In this document: piece by piece, positions 34,590 through 43,158 of the stretch | How positions within the stretch are numbered: position 1 is the first letter of the stretch | How the letters are laid out: each line of letters opens with the position of its first letter | From: Rudaeicoccus suwonensis | GTDB lineage: Bacteria; Actinomycetota; Actinomycetes; Actinomycetales; Dermatophilaceae | DNA length: 64,000 nucleotides | Direction: 5' to 3' | Assembly (NCBI RefSeq): GCF_007829035.1 | Contig: NZ_VIVQ01000001.1 | Coordinates: forward strand, 1,116,001-1,180,000 | Notes under the pieces: model-generated | What the model was told of the DNA's origin: nothing | Seen by the model: the letters and a program-made list of their open reading frames with translations, nothing else | The model's database searches: none | Made by a program: the position numbers and the translations under genes

Positions 34590-34595
34590 TATGGT
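34590..34595 (+). promoter_or_regulatory. Putative -10 hexamer TATGGT
   Basis: 6 nt before ATG 34602 of the DsbA-like gene; no Shine-Dalgarno. Confidence 0.45.
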
Positions 34596-34601
34596 GACGC
34601 C

Positions 34602-35369
34602 ATGCCCCGTCCAGATGCCTCCCAGAGACTTGCCGCAACCAAGCCGAAACAGGGCCCGTCACAGGCGCTGATCGCGTCGATCGTCGCCGTCATCCTGGTG
34701 CTCGGCGCTATCACGACCTTTGTGATCGTGCGCAGCAGCAACTCCAGCACCAAGGTCGCCGTGGCCGAGACCCCGGTGGGAGGGCTGCCGAACGGGAACG
34801 GCATCAACCCCTATCCCAACGTGAAGCTGCAGGCGGGCGCGCCGACGGTCGACCTCTATGAGGACTTCCAGTGCCCGGTCTGCAAGATGCTCGAGACCAA
34901 CAACGACAGCCAGATCAATGCCGCCGCGCAGTCGGGCAAGATCAAGCTGATCTACCACATGATGACCTTCCTGGACGGCAACTTCGGCAACACCGCATCG
35001 GCGCTCGCGGCGAACGCGTCATACTGCGCGGCAGCCGACGGGAAGTTCGCGGAGTACCACCACCAGAACTACCTCGGCCAGCCGGCGAAGGAGGGCACGG
35101 GGTACACCGTCGCCCAGGTCAAGGAATTCGGTCAGAAGGCCGGCATCAGCGGTGCCGCCCTCACCACGTTCAACCAGTGCGTCGACGCCAACACGTTTGC
35201 GAAGTATGTCGCGGCGACGCAAACCCAGTCCGGCAAGAACGGTGTCACCGGTACGCCGACGTTGTTCTTCAACGGCAAGGAGTTGAGCCAGTCCTCGCAG
35301 CAGTACGCGGAACTGCTGCAGCAGCCCAACACCTTCGACTCGGTGCTGCAGAGCCAGACCGGCAAGTAG
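34602..35369 (+). CDS. DsbA-like membrane-anchored thiol-disulfide oxidoreductase
   Basis: A 255-residue protein: short basic N-terminus, one membrane anchor (about 22-44), then a DsbA-type thioredoxin fold with CPVC (Cys91-Cys94) in YEDFQCPVCKM and the cis-proline loop GVTGTPTLFFNG. Cysteines outside the active site (ASYCAAA, FNQCVD) are typical of actinobacterial DsbA. It introduces disulfides into exported proteins and would be reoxidised by the nearby VKOR protein. Confidence 0.92.
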   Translation: MPRPDASQRLAATKPKQGPSQALIASIVAVILVLGAITTFVIVRSSNSSTKVAVAETPVGGLPNGNGINPYPNVKLQAGAPTVDLYEDFQCPVCKMLETNNDSQINAAAQSGKIKLIYHMMTFLDGNFGNTASALAANASYCAAADGKFAEYHHQNYLGQPAKEGTGYTVAQVKEFGQKAGISGAALTTFNQCVDANTFAKYVAATQTQSGKNGVTGTPTLFFNGKELSQSSQQYAELLQQPNTFDSVLQSQTGK

Positions 35370-35379
35370 TCCCGACCGT

Positions 35380-36930
35380 TCAGCGGACCTGATCGCCCCA
35401 CTGCGTCTCGCGGCGCAGTGGGGCCTTCAGTATCTTGCCGCCGGGATTGCGCGGCAACGGTTCATTGCGCACGTGGATGTACTGCGGGATCTTGAAATCC
35501 GCGATCCGGCCGCTGAGGTAGTCGGTCACCGCGACCGGGTCGATGTGACCGCCCGGTGGTGGCACGAGCACTGCACCCACTGCCTCGCCGAGGCGTTCGT
35601 TCGGCACCGCGATGACGGCCGACTCGAAGACGCCGGGAGCACCCGCCAGGGCGTTCTCGACCTCGACGCTGTAGACGTTCTCGCCGCCGCGGTTGATCAG
35701 ATCCTTGGCCCGGTCGACGACATACACCTTGCCGTCCTCGGCCACCCGCGCCATGTCACCGGTGCGCAACCACCCGTCGATGAAGGCATCGCGGGTCTGT
35801 TCGGGCTTGTTCCAGTAGCCGGTGGTGATGTTCGGCCCGCGCACCAACAGCTCGCCGACACCGGTCTGCGGATCAGCCAGGTAGAGCGCCAGATCGACCA
35901 CCGGCACCTGGTATCCCACCGAGTCGGCGTGCTCCGCGGCTTTGTCGTCGGGCAGCGACGTCAGCAGTGAGGCGGTCTCGGTCATACCGAAACCGTTGGA
36001 GACCTGCGCATTCGGGAAGGCCGCCTTGATCCGGTGGACCAGGTCCGGTGCGATGGGCGCGCCGCCGTATCCGCACCGTATGACGGTGCTCAGATCAGCG
36101 GTCTGCAGTGTCGGATGCGCCAGCATCATGGCGTACACCGCGGGCACGGTCACCATGAACGAGATGCGCTCGCGCGACAGTTCGGCGATCAGCCGCCCGA
36201 CGTCGAGCGTCGGCATGATGACGCTGGTGCCACCGGCATACATCGACGTCAGCAGTTGGCTGTTGCACCCGGTGACGTGGAACAACGGCACGCTGATCAG
36301 CGTGCGGTAGGCATCCCCGGATGGCCGCTCCTCCCGCGGCGTGCCGCGCAGCATACTCTCGCAGTTGGACAGGAACGCCTCGTGGGTGGTGAGCGCGCCC
36401 TTCGGCTTGCCGGTGGTGCCGGAGGTGTAGAAGATCGCCGCGAGATCGCCCGGCTGAGGCTCGACCGCGGTCGCTGCTCCGCGCGGCAGAGGCTCACCCG
36501 GCGCGAAGACGTATGCCGCTCCGCTGTCGTCGAGGACGTAGTCGATCTCAGGTGGGGCGAACCGGGTGTTGATCGGCACAGCGACGACGCCGGCGAGCAG
36601 ACATCCCCACAGGGCCAGCACCCAGTCGACGCCGGCCGGCAGCATGATCGCTGCACGGTCACCGGGCTGCAGCCCGGCCTCTCGCAAACCACCGGCGACC
36701 TGCGCTGCCCGTTGCCACACCTGCGCGAAGGTCAGGCGCTCGCCGTCGAGCGCGACGACGGCCTCGTCATTGGCGCGCTCGTCGGCCTGCTGGCGCAGCA
36801 TGTGCACGAGCGACTGCGGCAGGTTGGTGTAGTGCGCGATGCCGTCGGCGTCGCGGCTGATGTCGGTTACGTCCCAGGTGGCCCCGCTCGGCGGGTCGAC
36901 CAGCCGGATGTCGGGGGAGTGGTCGCTCAT
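35380..36930 (-). CDS. Class I adenylate-forming acyl-CoA ligase
   Basis: A 516-residue ANL enzyme that activates a carboxylic acid to acyl-AMP and then acyl-CoA. The P-loop is FYTSGTTGKPKG, A5 is NGFGMTETASLL, the hinge region RAKDLINRGGENVYSVEVE, and the catalytic C-terminal lysine lies in NPGGKILKAPLRRE. It resembles long-chain or aryl-CoA ligases; the acid is not predictable. ATG 36930 overlaps the stop of the shortened phosphotriesterase-like gene (ATGA), so it is translated from the same message. Confidence 0.88.
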   Translation of the reverse strand: MSDHSPDIRLVDPPSGATWDVTDISRDADGIAHYTNLPQSLVHMLRQQADERANDEAVVALDGERLTFAQVWQRAAQVAGGLREAGLQPGDRAAIMLPAGVDWVLALWGCLLAGVVAVPINTRFAPPEIDYVLDDSGAAYVFAPGEPLPRGAATAVEPQPGDLAAIFYTSGTTGKPKGALTTHEAFLSNCESMLRGTPREERPSGDAYRTLISVPLFHVTGCNSQLLTSMYAGGTSVIMPTLDVGRLIAELSRERISFMVTVPAVYAMMLAHPTLQTADLSTVIRCGYGGAPIAPDLVHRIKAAFPNAQVSNGFGMTETASLLTSLPDDKAAEHADSVGYQVPVVDLALYLADPQTGVGELLVRGPNITTGYWNKPEQTRDAFIDGWLRTGDMARVAEDGKVYVVDRAKDLINRGGENVYSVEVENALAGAPGVFESAVIAVPNERLGEAVGAVLVPPPGGHIDPVAVTDYLSGRIADFKIPQYIHVRNEPLPRNPGGKILKAPLRRETQWGDQVR

Positions 36931-37256
36931 GACGCGGGGGTGAAGTAGTCGCGCGGGTTGTCCACGTGCATGCTGGTGATCTGCTGCTCGCTGACTCCCT
37001 GCTCCTTGACGGCGCACTTGAGGAAGGCCGCCTTGATGCCGGTGCCTGCGATGCCCTCGGTGATGTCCTTGATGAACAGCGGTGTCATCGGCTCGTCGCC
37101 ACCGAGCAAGGTGCCTGGGCCGGTGAGGGAGAACACGAACGGCAACTCGTTGTTGATGCGGAATTCCTCGTTGAGCACGAAGACGTGCTCGTGCATCAGC
37201 ACCTGACCGAGCGAGTCGATGGCGACAGCACCCCTGACTGTTGCGACTGTGGTCAT
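36927..37256 (-). pseudogene. Phosphotriesterase-family relic with two internal in-frame losses
   Basis: Only 109 residues where the family has about 320. Residues 1-36 match the normal N-terminus, with metal ligands His22 and His24 in LMHEHVFVLNEE. Residues 37-83 match the central part (FSLTGPGTLLGGDEPM and GIKAAFLKCA, with Lys80 at the carbamylated-lysine position). Residues 84-109 match the extreme C-terminus (VSEQQITSMHVDNPRDYF). The stretches carrying the remaining two His and the Asp ligand are gone, yet the frame is intact and still coupled to the ligase gene. Probably inactive; a short functional protein is conceivable. Confidence 0.7.
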
Positions 37257-37372
37257 GACACTCCGTCGGATCGTGGACCTGTCTTGCGATCCTATGGCGG
37301 GAGGGTGGCCTCGGGTCCGTGGTTCAGGGGAACGGCTTCGAACCCGTCGCGGACCGGCTCCGACCGTCGCTG

Positions 37373-38290
37373 TCAGTCGGTCATCGCCTTGGCGATAGTG
37401 ATGCACTGCGAGATCCACTCGTCGTCCGGGATCGGTTCCTGCGCTTCCCAGACTGCGTTGAGCACCATGCGCGCGAACGTCCAGGCCAGTGCTCGGGACT
37501 CGTCCAGCCCGGCTGCCTCTGCCACCACGCCGAGGCGCAGTCGAAGGTGGGTGCGCACGTTGTGTGCTGCCGCGGCGTGATCCCACCGGTTCCACAGCAG
37601 CGGTGCGACGGCGAACTCCCACTCGCCCGAGAGCGGCTTGGGGTCGATCGCGAGCCACGGCTCGCGCTGCGCGGCCAGAACGTTCTCATAGTGCAGATCC
37701 CGGTGGATCAGCCTGCCGTCGCAGTCCGGCGCAAGTTCGGAGAGCAGCCCGGCCGCCTGGTCGGTCAACCGTCGCGGCACCAGCCGAGAACCACTGCGGC
37801 ACAGGGTGATCCAGCGTTCGGCGCACTCGCTCAATCGCGTGAACTGCGGAGTCGCCGGCCGGTCGAGGCGGGTGAACAGGCCGCCGATGACCTCGATCGC
37901 ATCCAGCAGCGGAGGGTCGGTGAGGTCGGCGTCATGGGCCACCGATTCGAGCAGCATCGCCCAGTGCGCCGGATCAGCCGCGAGCAGCCTGACCGCGCCT
38001 CGTCCATGCCAGTTCTGCAGCGCGAGGTGCTCCAGGCGGGCCTCCTCGTGCGGCCAACTGACCTTGAGGACGACCGGCTCGCCATCGCGATGGCAGGGCA
38101 GCACGAGCGCGCACTGACCGTGCCACACCGGCCCGTCGAGACGCAGCGACCACTGCCGAACGCAGTGGTCGACGATCCCCGGCAATGACGCAAGCCAGTC
38201 GTCGCCACTCACGCCGACGTCGGCGGCTCGCCCTTCGACCAACTCGCGGAAGGATGCCGGGATCGCCTCACCGCCGAAATTCATTGGCAT
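37373..38290 (-). CDS. APH(6)-like kinase (streptomycin/hydroxyurea phosphotransferase family)
   Basis: A 305-residue protein-kinase-like fold with ATP-anchoring Lys in VVLKVSWPHEEA, the catalytic loop LIHRDLHYENVLAA and the metal motif LAIDPKPLSGEWEFA, the last diagnostic for the APH(6)/hydroxyurea-kinase family. Such genes are common chromosomal genes in Actinobacteria and need not confer resistance. ATG 38290 overlaps the DUF4439 stop by one base (TGATG). Real substrate unknown. Confidence 0.85.
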   Translation of the reverse strand: MPMNFGGEAIPASFRELVEGRAADVGVSGDDWLASLPGIVDHCVRQWSLRLDGPVWHGQCALVLPCHRDGEPVVLKVSWPHEEARLEHLALQNWHGRGAVRLLAADPAHWAMLLESVAHDADLTDPPLLDAIEVIGGLFTRLDRPATPQFTRLSECAERWITLCRSGSRLVPRRLTDQAAGLLSELAPDCDGRLIHRDLHYENVLAAQREPWLAIDPKPLSGEWEFAVAPLLWNRWDHAAAAHNVRTHLRLRLGVVAEAAGLDESRALAWTFARMVLNAVWEAQEPIPDDEWISQCITIAKAMTD

Positions 38291-39267
38291 CACAGCAATC
38301 CGGGGAAGGCCGCAGGCGTTGATCCCCACTGCCAACTCAGCCCGGTCACGTCGCCCCAGAGCTGCACGAGTCCGGCGAATTGCGCCGGCTGGTGGTGGGT
38401 CTGGCCGACCTGACTGGCGATCGTCGTGACCAGGGTGCCGAGCAGCTGCTGCGCCAACCGGCTGCGCGCCGCATCGGTCGTGGGCTGGATCGGCAGGTCG
38501 TAGCCCGGCGGCTCGACCGGGGCAGCACCGGCGGCAGTCGCCTCGTAGGAAGACCGCGCGGCATACAGCACAGTCAGCGTTGCTTGCGCCCGACTGCGAG
38601 CGTTCTCAGGGGTCTTGGCGATGATCGTCTCGAGTCCGTAGACCGCGGCGCGCAGATTCGGCAGCACCGCGACGATCGCGGTCGTGGGGGGAGTGCTCTG
38701 CGGGGCAAGCGTGATCGGCGATCCCAGCAAGCGTGTGGCGGCGACGCGGGTCGCCAGCACGGCGGCCCCCATGGGCAGGTCCGAGGTGGTGAGCTTCGAG
38801 ACCTCCGACAGCAATGAGGCGGTCAGACCGACCTTCTCGATGGTCAGCAGCTGGGCGGCGGTCGGTTCGGTCACAGCCGTGGACGAGGTGGACGAGGTGG
38901 GCGAGGACGTCGAGGAGGCAGGTGCGGACGTTGCCACCGACGCCGCCGGCACCGCGATGCCCTCACTGGCCATCACGGCCTCGAGTGTGGTCAGCTGGGC
39001 CCGGTGCATCATTGCCAGTCGAGACACCCACGAGGTGGATGTGGGGACGTCATTCGTGGTCGCTGCCCGCACGCCGGCCAGCAGAGCGAGTAGCGCGGCC
39101 TGATTCTCCGGCGGACCCTGCGCCGCAATGCCAGGGATGTCGGGCGCGTTCTTCTTGAGCCGTATGTCGCAGCCGGTGAGTCCGAGAGCGGTTGTTCCGA
39201 CGGTGGCCAGCAACAGCGTCCGACGGCTGGTTTTGCGTGGCGGCACCCGATCCGGCATGTGCGTCAT
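38290..39267 (-). CDS. DUF4439 ferritin-like lipoprotein
   Basis: A 325-residue protein with an RR-containing signal (RKTSRRTLLLATVG) and lipobox LGLTGC, so probably a lipoprotein and possibly a Tat substrate. Two helical parts are separated by a Ser/Thr/Ala-rich linker (about 110-135). The C-terminal half (about 180-325) has the DUF4439 ferritin-like four-helix pattern (AAVYGLETIIAKTPENARSRAQATL). Function unknown. Genes of this type often sit near the rimP-nusA region in Actinobacteria, with an aminoglycoside-kinase-like gene beside them. ATG 39258 is an alternative start. Confidence 0.8.
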   Translation of the reverse strand: MTHMPDRVPPRKTSRRTLLLATVGTTALGLTGCDIRLKKNAPDIPGIAAQGPPENQAALLALLAGVRAATTNDVPTSTSWVSRLAMMHRAQLTTLEAVMASEGIAVPAASVATSAPASSTSSPTSSTSSTAVTEPTAAQLLTIEKVGLTASLLSEVSKLTTSDLPMGAAVLATRVAATRLLGSPITLAPQSTPPTTAIVAVLPNLRAAVYGLETIIAKTPENARSRAQATLTVLYAARSSYEATAAGAAPVEPPGYDLPIQPTTDAARSRLAQQLLGTLVTTIASQVGQTHHQPAQFAGLVQLWGDVTGLSWQWGSTPAAFPGLL

Positions 39268-39301
39268 CTTCGCATCCCGATCGCGCGGTCACGGCGATGA
39301 G

Positions 39302-39328
39302 ACGACGTCTCGCGCCGTGAGACGTCGT
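39302..39328. promoter_or_regulatory. Inverted repeat upstream of the sulfur operon
   Basis: ACGACGTCTC (39302-39311) and GAGACGTCGT (39319-39328) are perfect 10-bp arms around a 7-nt centre. It lies between the divergent DUF4439 gene and sir, just upstream of the putative sir promoter, as expected for an operator. Confidence 0.55.
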
Positions 39329-39355
39329 GGCGTCAGGTTGACCGGCTGCTGAAGT

Positions 39356-39361
39356 TAATGA
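39356..39361 (+). promoter_or_regulatory. Putative -10 hexamer TAATGA before sir
   Basis: 6 nt before ATG 39368, with no Shine-Dalgarno in between; transcript probably leaderless. Confidence 0.45.
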
Positions 39362-39367
39362 CACGTT

Positions 39368-41017
39368 ATGCAAGTGGTAACAAGAACGAATGGTCAATGG
39401 GCGCTGGGTGAACACACCCCGCTGAACTCGAACGAGCAGTTCAAGCTCGACGACGACGGTCTCAACGTCCGTGCGCGGATCGAACAGGTTTATTCACGTA
39501 AGGGCTTCGCCTCGATCGACCCCAGTGACCTGCGCGGCCGGATGCGCTGGTGGGGGCTCTACACCCAGCGCAAGGAGGGCATCGACGGTGGTCGCACGGC
39601 GACGCTGGAGCCGGAAGAACTCGACGCAGAGTTCTTCATGATGCGGGTGCGCGTCGACGGGGGAGCGCTCACCACGGAACAACTGCGCGTCATCGCGGAC
39701 ATCTCGGTGGAGTTCGCAAGGAACACAGCCGATCTCACCGACCGGCAGAACATTCAGTACCACTGGATCCGCATCGAGGACGTTCCCGAGATCTGGCGGC
39801 GCCTGGAGGCTGTGGGGTTGTCGACCACCGAGGCCTGCGGCGACTGCCCGCGCGTGGTGCTGGGATCACCGGTCGCCGGCGTCAGCGCCGACGAGGTCAT
39901 CGACGCGACCCCCGCGATCGACGAGATCACCCGCCGGTTCATCGGTGACCCGACGTTGTCCAACCTGCCTCGTAAGTTCAAGACCTCGGTCGCCTGGCTG
40001 CCGGACTGCGCTCCCGAAATCAACGACCTGTCCTTCGTCGGTGTCGAACACCCCACGCTGGGTTATGGATTCGATGTCCTTGTCGGCGGGGGGCTGTCGA
40101 CCAACCCACGTCTGGCTGAGCGTCTCGGAGTTTTCGTGACGCTGGAGCAGGTGCCCGACGTGTGGCACGCCGTCGTGCAGGTCTTCCGCGACTACGGCTA
40201 TCGCCGGTTGCGCAACAAGGCGCGGCTGAAATTCCTCATGGCCGACTGGGGCCCGCAGAAGTTCCGCGAGGTGCTTGAAACCGAGTACCTCAAGCAGCCG
40301 CTTCCGGACGGACCGGCAGCTGCCATCGGTGGCACGACGCTGGATCACATCGGCGTGCACCGGCAGCAGGACGGCCGCTCCTACATCGGCTTCGCCCCGA
40401 TCGCCGGCCGGGTGAGCGGGGTGACCCTCGCCGAGGTGGCGGACGCCGCGGAGCAGGCCGGGTCGCATCGGGTTCGCCTCACGCCCTACCAGAAGCTCCT
40501 CGTCCTCGACGTGAGCGACGATGCCGTGCAGCCGCTGACGGAACGGCTGAGTCACGTAGGTCTGCAATCGGATCCGTCGCCGTGGCGACGTTCGGTCATG
40601 GCATGCACCGGCCTCGAGTTCTGCAAGCTGGCGATCGTCGAGACCAAGGCCCGTGCACACACCCTCGTGGCCGAGTTGGAGCGGCGCCTTGCGGACATCG
40701 AGCTCGACACGCCGCTGTCGATTCACCTCAACGGCTGCCCCAACTCCTGCGCGCGCATTCAGGTCGCGGACATCGGTCTCAAGGGCCAGATCGTCACCGA
40801 CGGCGAGGGACGTCAGGTCGAGGGCTACCAGGTGCGCCTCGGTGGTCGCCTCGGTCAGGATGCCGAATTCGGTCGCAAGGTCCGCGCGCTGAAGGTCACC
40901 GCTGACGATCTCGGTGACTACGTCGAGCGGGTGACGCGCACGTATGTCGACACCCGTTCTCCCGGTGAGCCATTCGCCCAGTGGGCGGTTCGCGTCGACG
41001 AGTCGGCGCTGCAATGA
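39368..41017 (+). CDS. sir: Ferredoxin-dependent sulfite (nitrite) reductase
   Basis: Reduces sulfite to sulfide by six electrons using siroheme and [4Fe-4S]. At 549 residues it fits the actinobacterial SirA/NirA type. Cluster/siroheme cysteines are Cys413 and Cys419 (ACTGLEFC) and Cys457 and Cys461 (CPNSC). N-terminal RMRWWGLYTQRKEG and TEACGDCPR are typical. First gene of an operon with cysH, cysC, cysDN and a transporter; that context favours sulfite over nitrite as substrate. No siroheme synthesis gene is present nearby. Its stop overlaps the cysH start. Confidence 0.93.
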   Translation: MQVVTRTNGQWALGEHTPLNSNEQFKLDDDGLNVRARIEQVYSRKGFASIDPSDLRGRMRWWGLYTQRKEGIDGGRTATLEPEELDAEFFMMRVRVDGGALTTEQLRVIADISVEFARNTADLTDRQNIQYHWIRIEDVPEIWRRLEAVGLSTTEACGDCPRVVLGSPVAGVSADEVIDATPAIDEITRRFIGDPTLSNLPRKFKTSVAWLPDCAPEINDLSFVGVEHPTLGYGFDVLVGGGLSTNPRLAERLGVFVTLEQVPDVWHAVVQVFRDYGYRRLRNKARLKFLMADWGPQKFREVLETEYLKQPLPDGPAAAIGGTTLDHIGVHRQQDGRSYIGFAPIAGRVSGVTLAEVADAAEQAGSHRVRLTPYQKLLVLDVSDDAVQPLTERLSHVGLQSDPSPWRRSVMACTGLEFCKLAIVETKARAHTLVAELERRLADIELDTPLSIHLNGCPNSCARIQVADIGLKGQIVTDGEGRQVEGYQVRLGGRLGQDAEFGRKVRALKVTADDLGDYVERVTRTYVDTRSPGEPFAQWAVRVDESALQ

Positions 41018-41709
41018 GCGCGCTCGACGTGGATCTGCGCGCGCTCGCTGTGGAGGCGGCCGAGCGGCTGGAGGAGGCCTCGGCTCAAGACGTGATCGCC
41101 TGGGCTGCAGAGACTTTCGGGTCACGAGTGGCTGTTGCCGGATCCATGCAGGACACGGTGCTGATCCACCTGGCAAGCAGTGTCGTGCCCGGCATCGAGG
41201 TGCTCTTCCTCGACACCGGGTACCACTTCGCGCAGACGCTGCAGACTCGTGACCGGGTCGCCGATCGATATCCGGTACGGGTGCGCACCCTGCACCCTCG
41301 CCAGACCGTCGCTGAGCAGGACGCCGACTTCGGGGCGGCGCTGCACGATCGGGATCCCGACCTGTGCTGCGCGCTGCGCAAAACCCAGCCGCTTGATGAC
41401 GCCCTCGACGACTACGACGCCTGGGCCACCGGCCTGCGCCGGGTGGAGTCGCCGTCTCGAGCATCCACGGCGGTCGTCTCCTACGATGCGCGCCGCGACA
41501 AGGTCAAGCTGGCGCCTCTCGCGGCCTGGACCGACGACGACGTCGCGGCATACAGCTCGAAGCATGGCCTGATCGCGAATCCCCTTTTGCAACAGGGGTA
41601 TCCGTCAATCGGGTGCGCGCCGTGCACGTCCCGAGTCGCAGCCGGTGGTGACAGCCGCGCGGGACGGTGGGCGGACAGTGACAAGACCGAGTGCGGAATC
41701 CACCTGTGA
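41014..41709 (+). CDS. cysH: Adenylylsulfate reductase, Fe-S type
   Basis: Reduces APS (adenosine 5'-phosphosulfate) to sulfite with thioredoxin. The 231-residue protein has the [4Fe-4S] ligand pattern Cys118-Cys119 (DLCCALRK) and Cys201-x2-Cys204 (GCAPCTSR), which marks APS rather than PAPS reductases, and the catalytic cysteine in the C-terminal ECGIHL. ATG 41014 overlaps the sir stop; the stop overlaps cysC (GTGA). Confidence 0.93.
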   Translation: MSALDVDLRALAVEAAERLEEASAQDVIAWAAETFGSRVAVAGSMQDTVLIHLASSVVPGIEVLFLDTGYHFAQTLQTRDRVADRYPVRVRTLHPRQTVAEQDADFGAALHDRDPDLCCALRKTQPLDDALDDYDAWATGLRRVESPSRASTAVVSYDARRDKVKLAPLAAWTDDDVAAYSSKHGLIANPLLQQGYPSIGCAPCTSRVAAGGDSRAGRWADSDKTECGIHL

Positions 41710-42245
41710 GCGGCGGCAGCACGATCTGGCTGACCGGACTGTCCGGCGCAGGCAAGACCACCATCGCGCAGGCACTGGCAGCTGAGCTGAGCGCGGTCGG
41801 CAACCGTGTCCAGGTGCTCGACGGCGACGAGTTGCGCACGAATCTGTCTGCCGGGCTTGGCTTTTCGCGGCAGGACCGCAATACCCACGTCGAGCGGGTG
41901 GGCTTCGTTGCCCAGTTGCTCGCCACACACGGTGTGACGGTGATCGTGCCGGTCATCGCGCCCTATGCCGACGCCCGGGCGCGGGTGCGGTCCTCGCACG
42001 AAACTCGCGGCCTGACCTTCCGCGAGGTGTATGTCGCAACCTCTCTGCAGGAGTGCCGACGTCGTGACGTCAAAGGCCTCTACGCCCGCTCCGCAGCCGG
42101 CGAGATCGCCGCGATGACCGGAGTCGACGACCCCTACGAACCACCCACCGACCCCGACCTGGTGCTGGACACCGAGCACGTGTCGATCGACGCCGCCGTC
42201 GCGCGCGTGCGATCGCTGCTCACTGAGCTGAAGGAGACCGCATGA
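41706..42245 (+). CDS. cysC: Adenylylsulfate kinase
   Basis: Phosphorylates APS to PAPS. The 179-residue protein has the P-loop GLSGAGKTT, DGDELR at about residues 39-44, and the family segment FSRQDRNTHVERVGF. GTG 41706 overlaps the cysH stop and the stop overlaps cysD (ATGA). With an APS-type CysH in the same operon, PAPS is not needed for sulfite production, so this kinase may feed sulfotransferases or a PAPS pool. Confidence 0.93.
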   Translation: MSGGSTIWLTGLSGAGKTTIAQALAAELSAVGNRVQVLDGDELRTNLSAGLGFSRQDRNTHVERVGFVAQLLATHGVTVIVPVIAPYADARARVRSSHETRGLTFREVYVATSLQECRRRDVKGLYARSAAGEIAAMTGVDDPYEPPTDPDLVLDTEHVSIDAAVARVRSLLTELKETA

Positions 42246-43156
42246 CGACCGTGACGGCGCTGCCCACCGACTCCGCACTGCGCGAGTTGGAGGCCGAAGC
42301 CATCGAGATCATCCGGGAGGTCGTCGCCGAATTCGACCGCCCAGCCTTGCTTTTCAGTGGTGGCAAAGACTCCGCCGTGTTGCTGCATCTTGCGCGTAAG
42401 GCGGTCTGGCCGGCACCGCTGGGCATCACCTTGTTGCATGTCGACACCGGCCACAACCTGCAGGAGGTCCTCGACTTCCGCGATGCCCTCGTCGCCGACG
42501 GCGGTCACCGCCTGGTGGTCGCCGAGGTCGAGCAGTGGCTGGCCGACGGACGTCTCGCCGAGCGCCCCGACGGCACCCGCAACCCGCTGCAGACGGTTCC
42601 ACTGCTCGACACGATCGTCGAGCAGAAGTTCGACGCACTGCTCGGGGGAGCGCGACGTGATGAGGACCGCGCCCGCGCCAAGGAACGGATCTTCTCGGTG
42701 CGTGACGCCTTCGGCGGCTGGGACCCACGCCGACAGCGTCCGGAGCTCTGGAACATCTACAACGGCCGGCACGCACCCGGTGAACACACCCGCGTCTTCC
42801 CGATCTCCAACTGGACCGAGCTCGATGTGTGGCGCTACATCGCGGCGGAGGATGTCGCGCTGCCGAGCATCTACTACGCACATGACCGGGATGTCTTCGA
42901 GCGTGCCGGCATGCTGCTGACTCCCGGTCCCTGGGGCGGTCCCAAGCCGGGAGAAGCCCTGCAACGACTGCGAGTTCGTTATCGCACCGTCGGCGACGGC
43001 TCGTGTACCGGAGCCGTCCTCAGCACTGCCACGACGGTCGACGAGGTCATCGAGGAGATCTCGGTGAGCCGCATCACCGAACGCGGCGCGACCAGGGCCG
43101 ACGACCGGCTGTCCGAAGCGGCGATGGAAGACCGCAAACGTGAAGGGTATTTCTAG
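42242..43156 (+). CDS. cysD: Sulfate adenylyltransferase subunit 2
   Basis: Small, catalytic subunit of ATP sulfurylase: sulfate plus ATP to APS. At 304 residues it has the PP-loop LLFSGGKDSAVLLHLARKA and the C-terminal GAVLSTATTVDEVIEEI typical of CysD. The protein works with the CysN GTPase encoded 2 nt downstream. Confidence 0.96.
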   Translation: MTTVTALPTDSALRELEAEAIEIIREVVAEFDRPALLFSGGKDSAVLLHLARKAVWPAPLGITLLHVDTGHNLQEVLDFRDALVADGGHRLVVAEVEQWLADGRLAERPDGTRNPLQTVPLLDTIVEQKFDALLGGARRDEDRARAKERIFSVRDAFGGWDPRRQRPELWNIYNGRHAPGEHTRVFPISNWTELDVWRYIAAEDVALPSIYYAHDRDVFERAGMLLTPGPWGGPKPGEALQRLRVRYRTVGDGSCTGAVLSTATTVDEVIEEISVSRITERGATRADDRLSEAAMEDRKREGYF

Positions 43157-43158
43157 AC

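Noticed and set aside
37300-37372. T-loop-like sequence (GGTTCGAA in a short stem on the minus strand) suggesting a tRNA
   Set aside because: Only one arm can be folded; no acceptor, D or anticodon stems are found around it.
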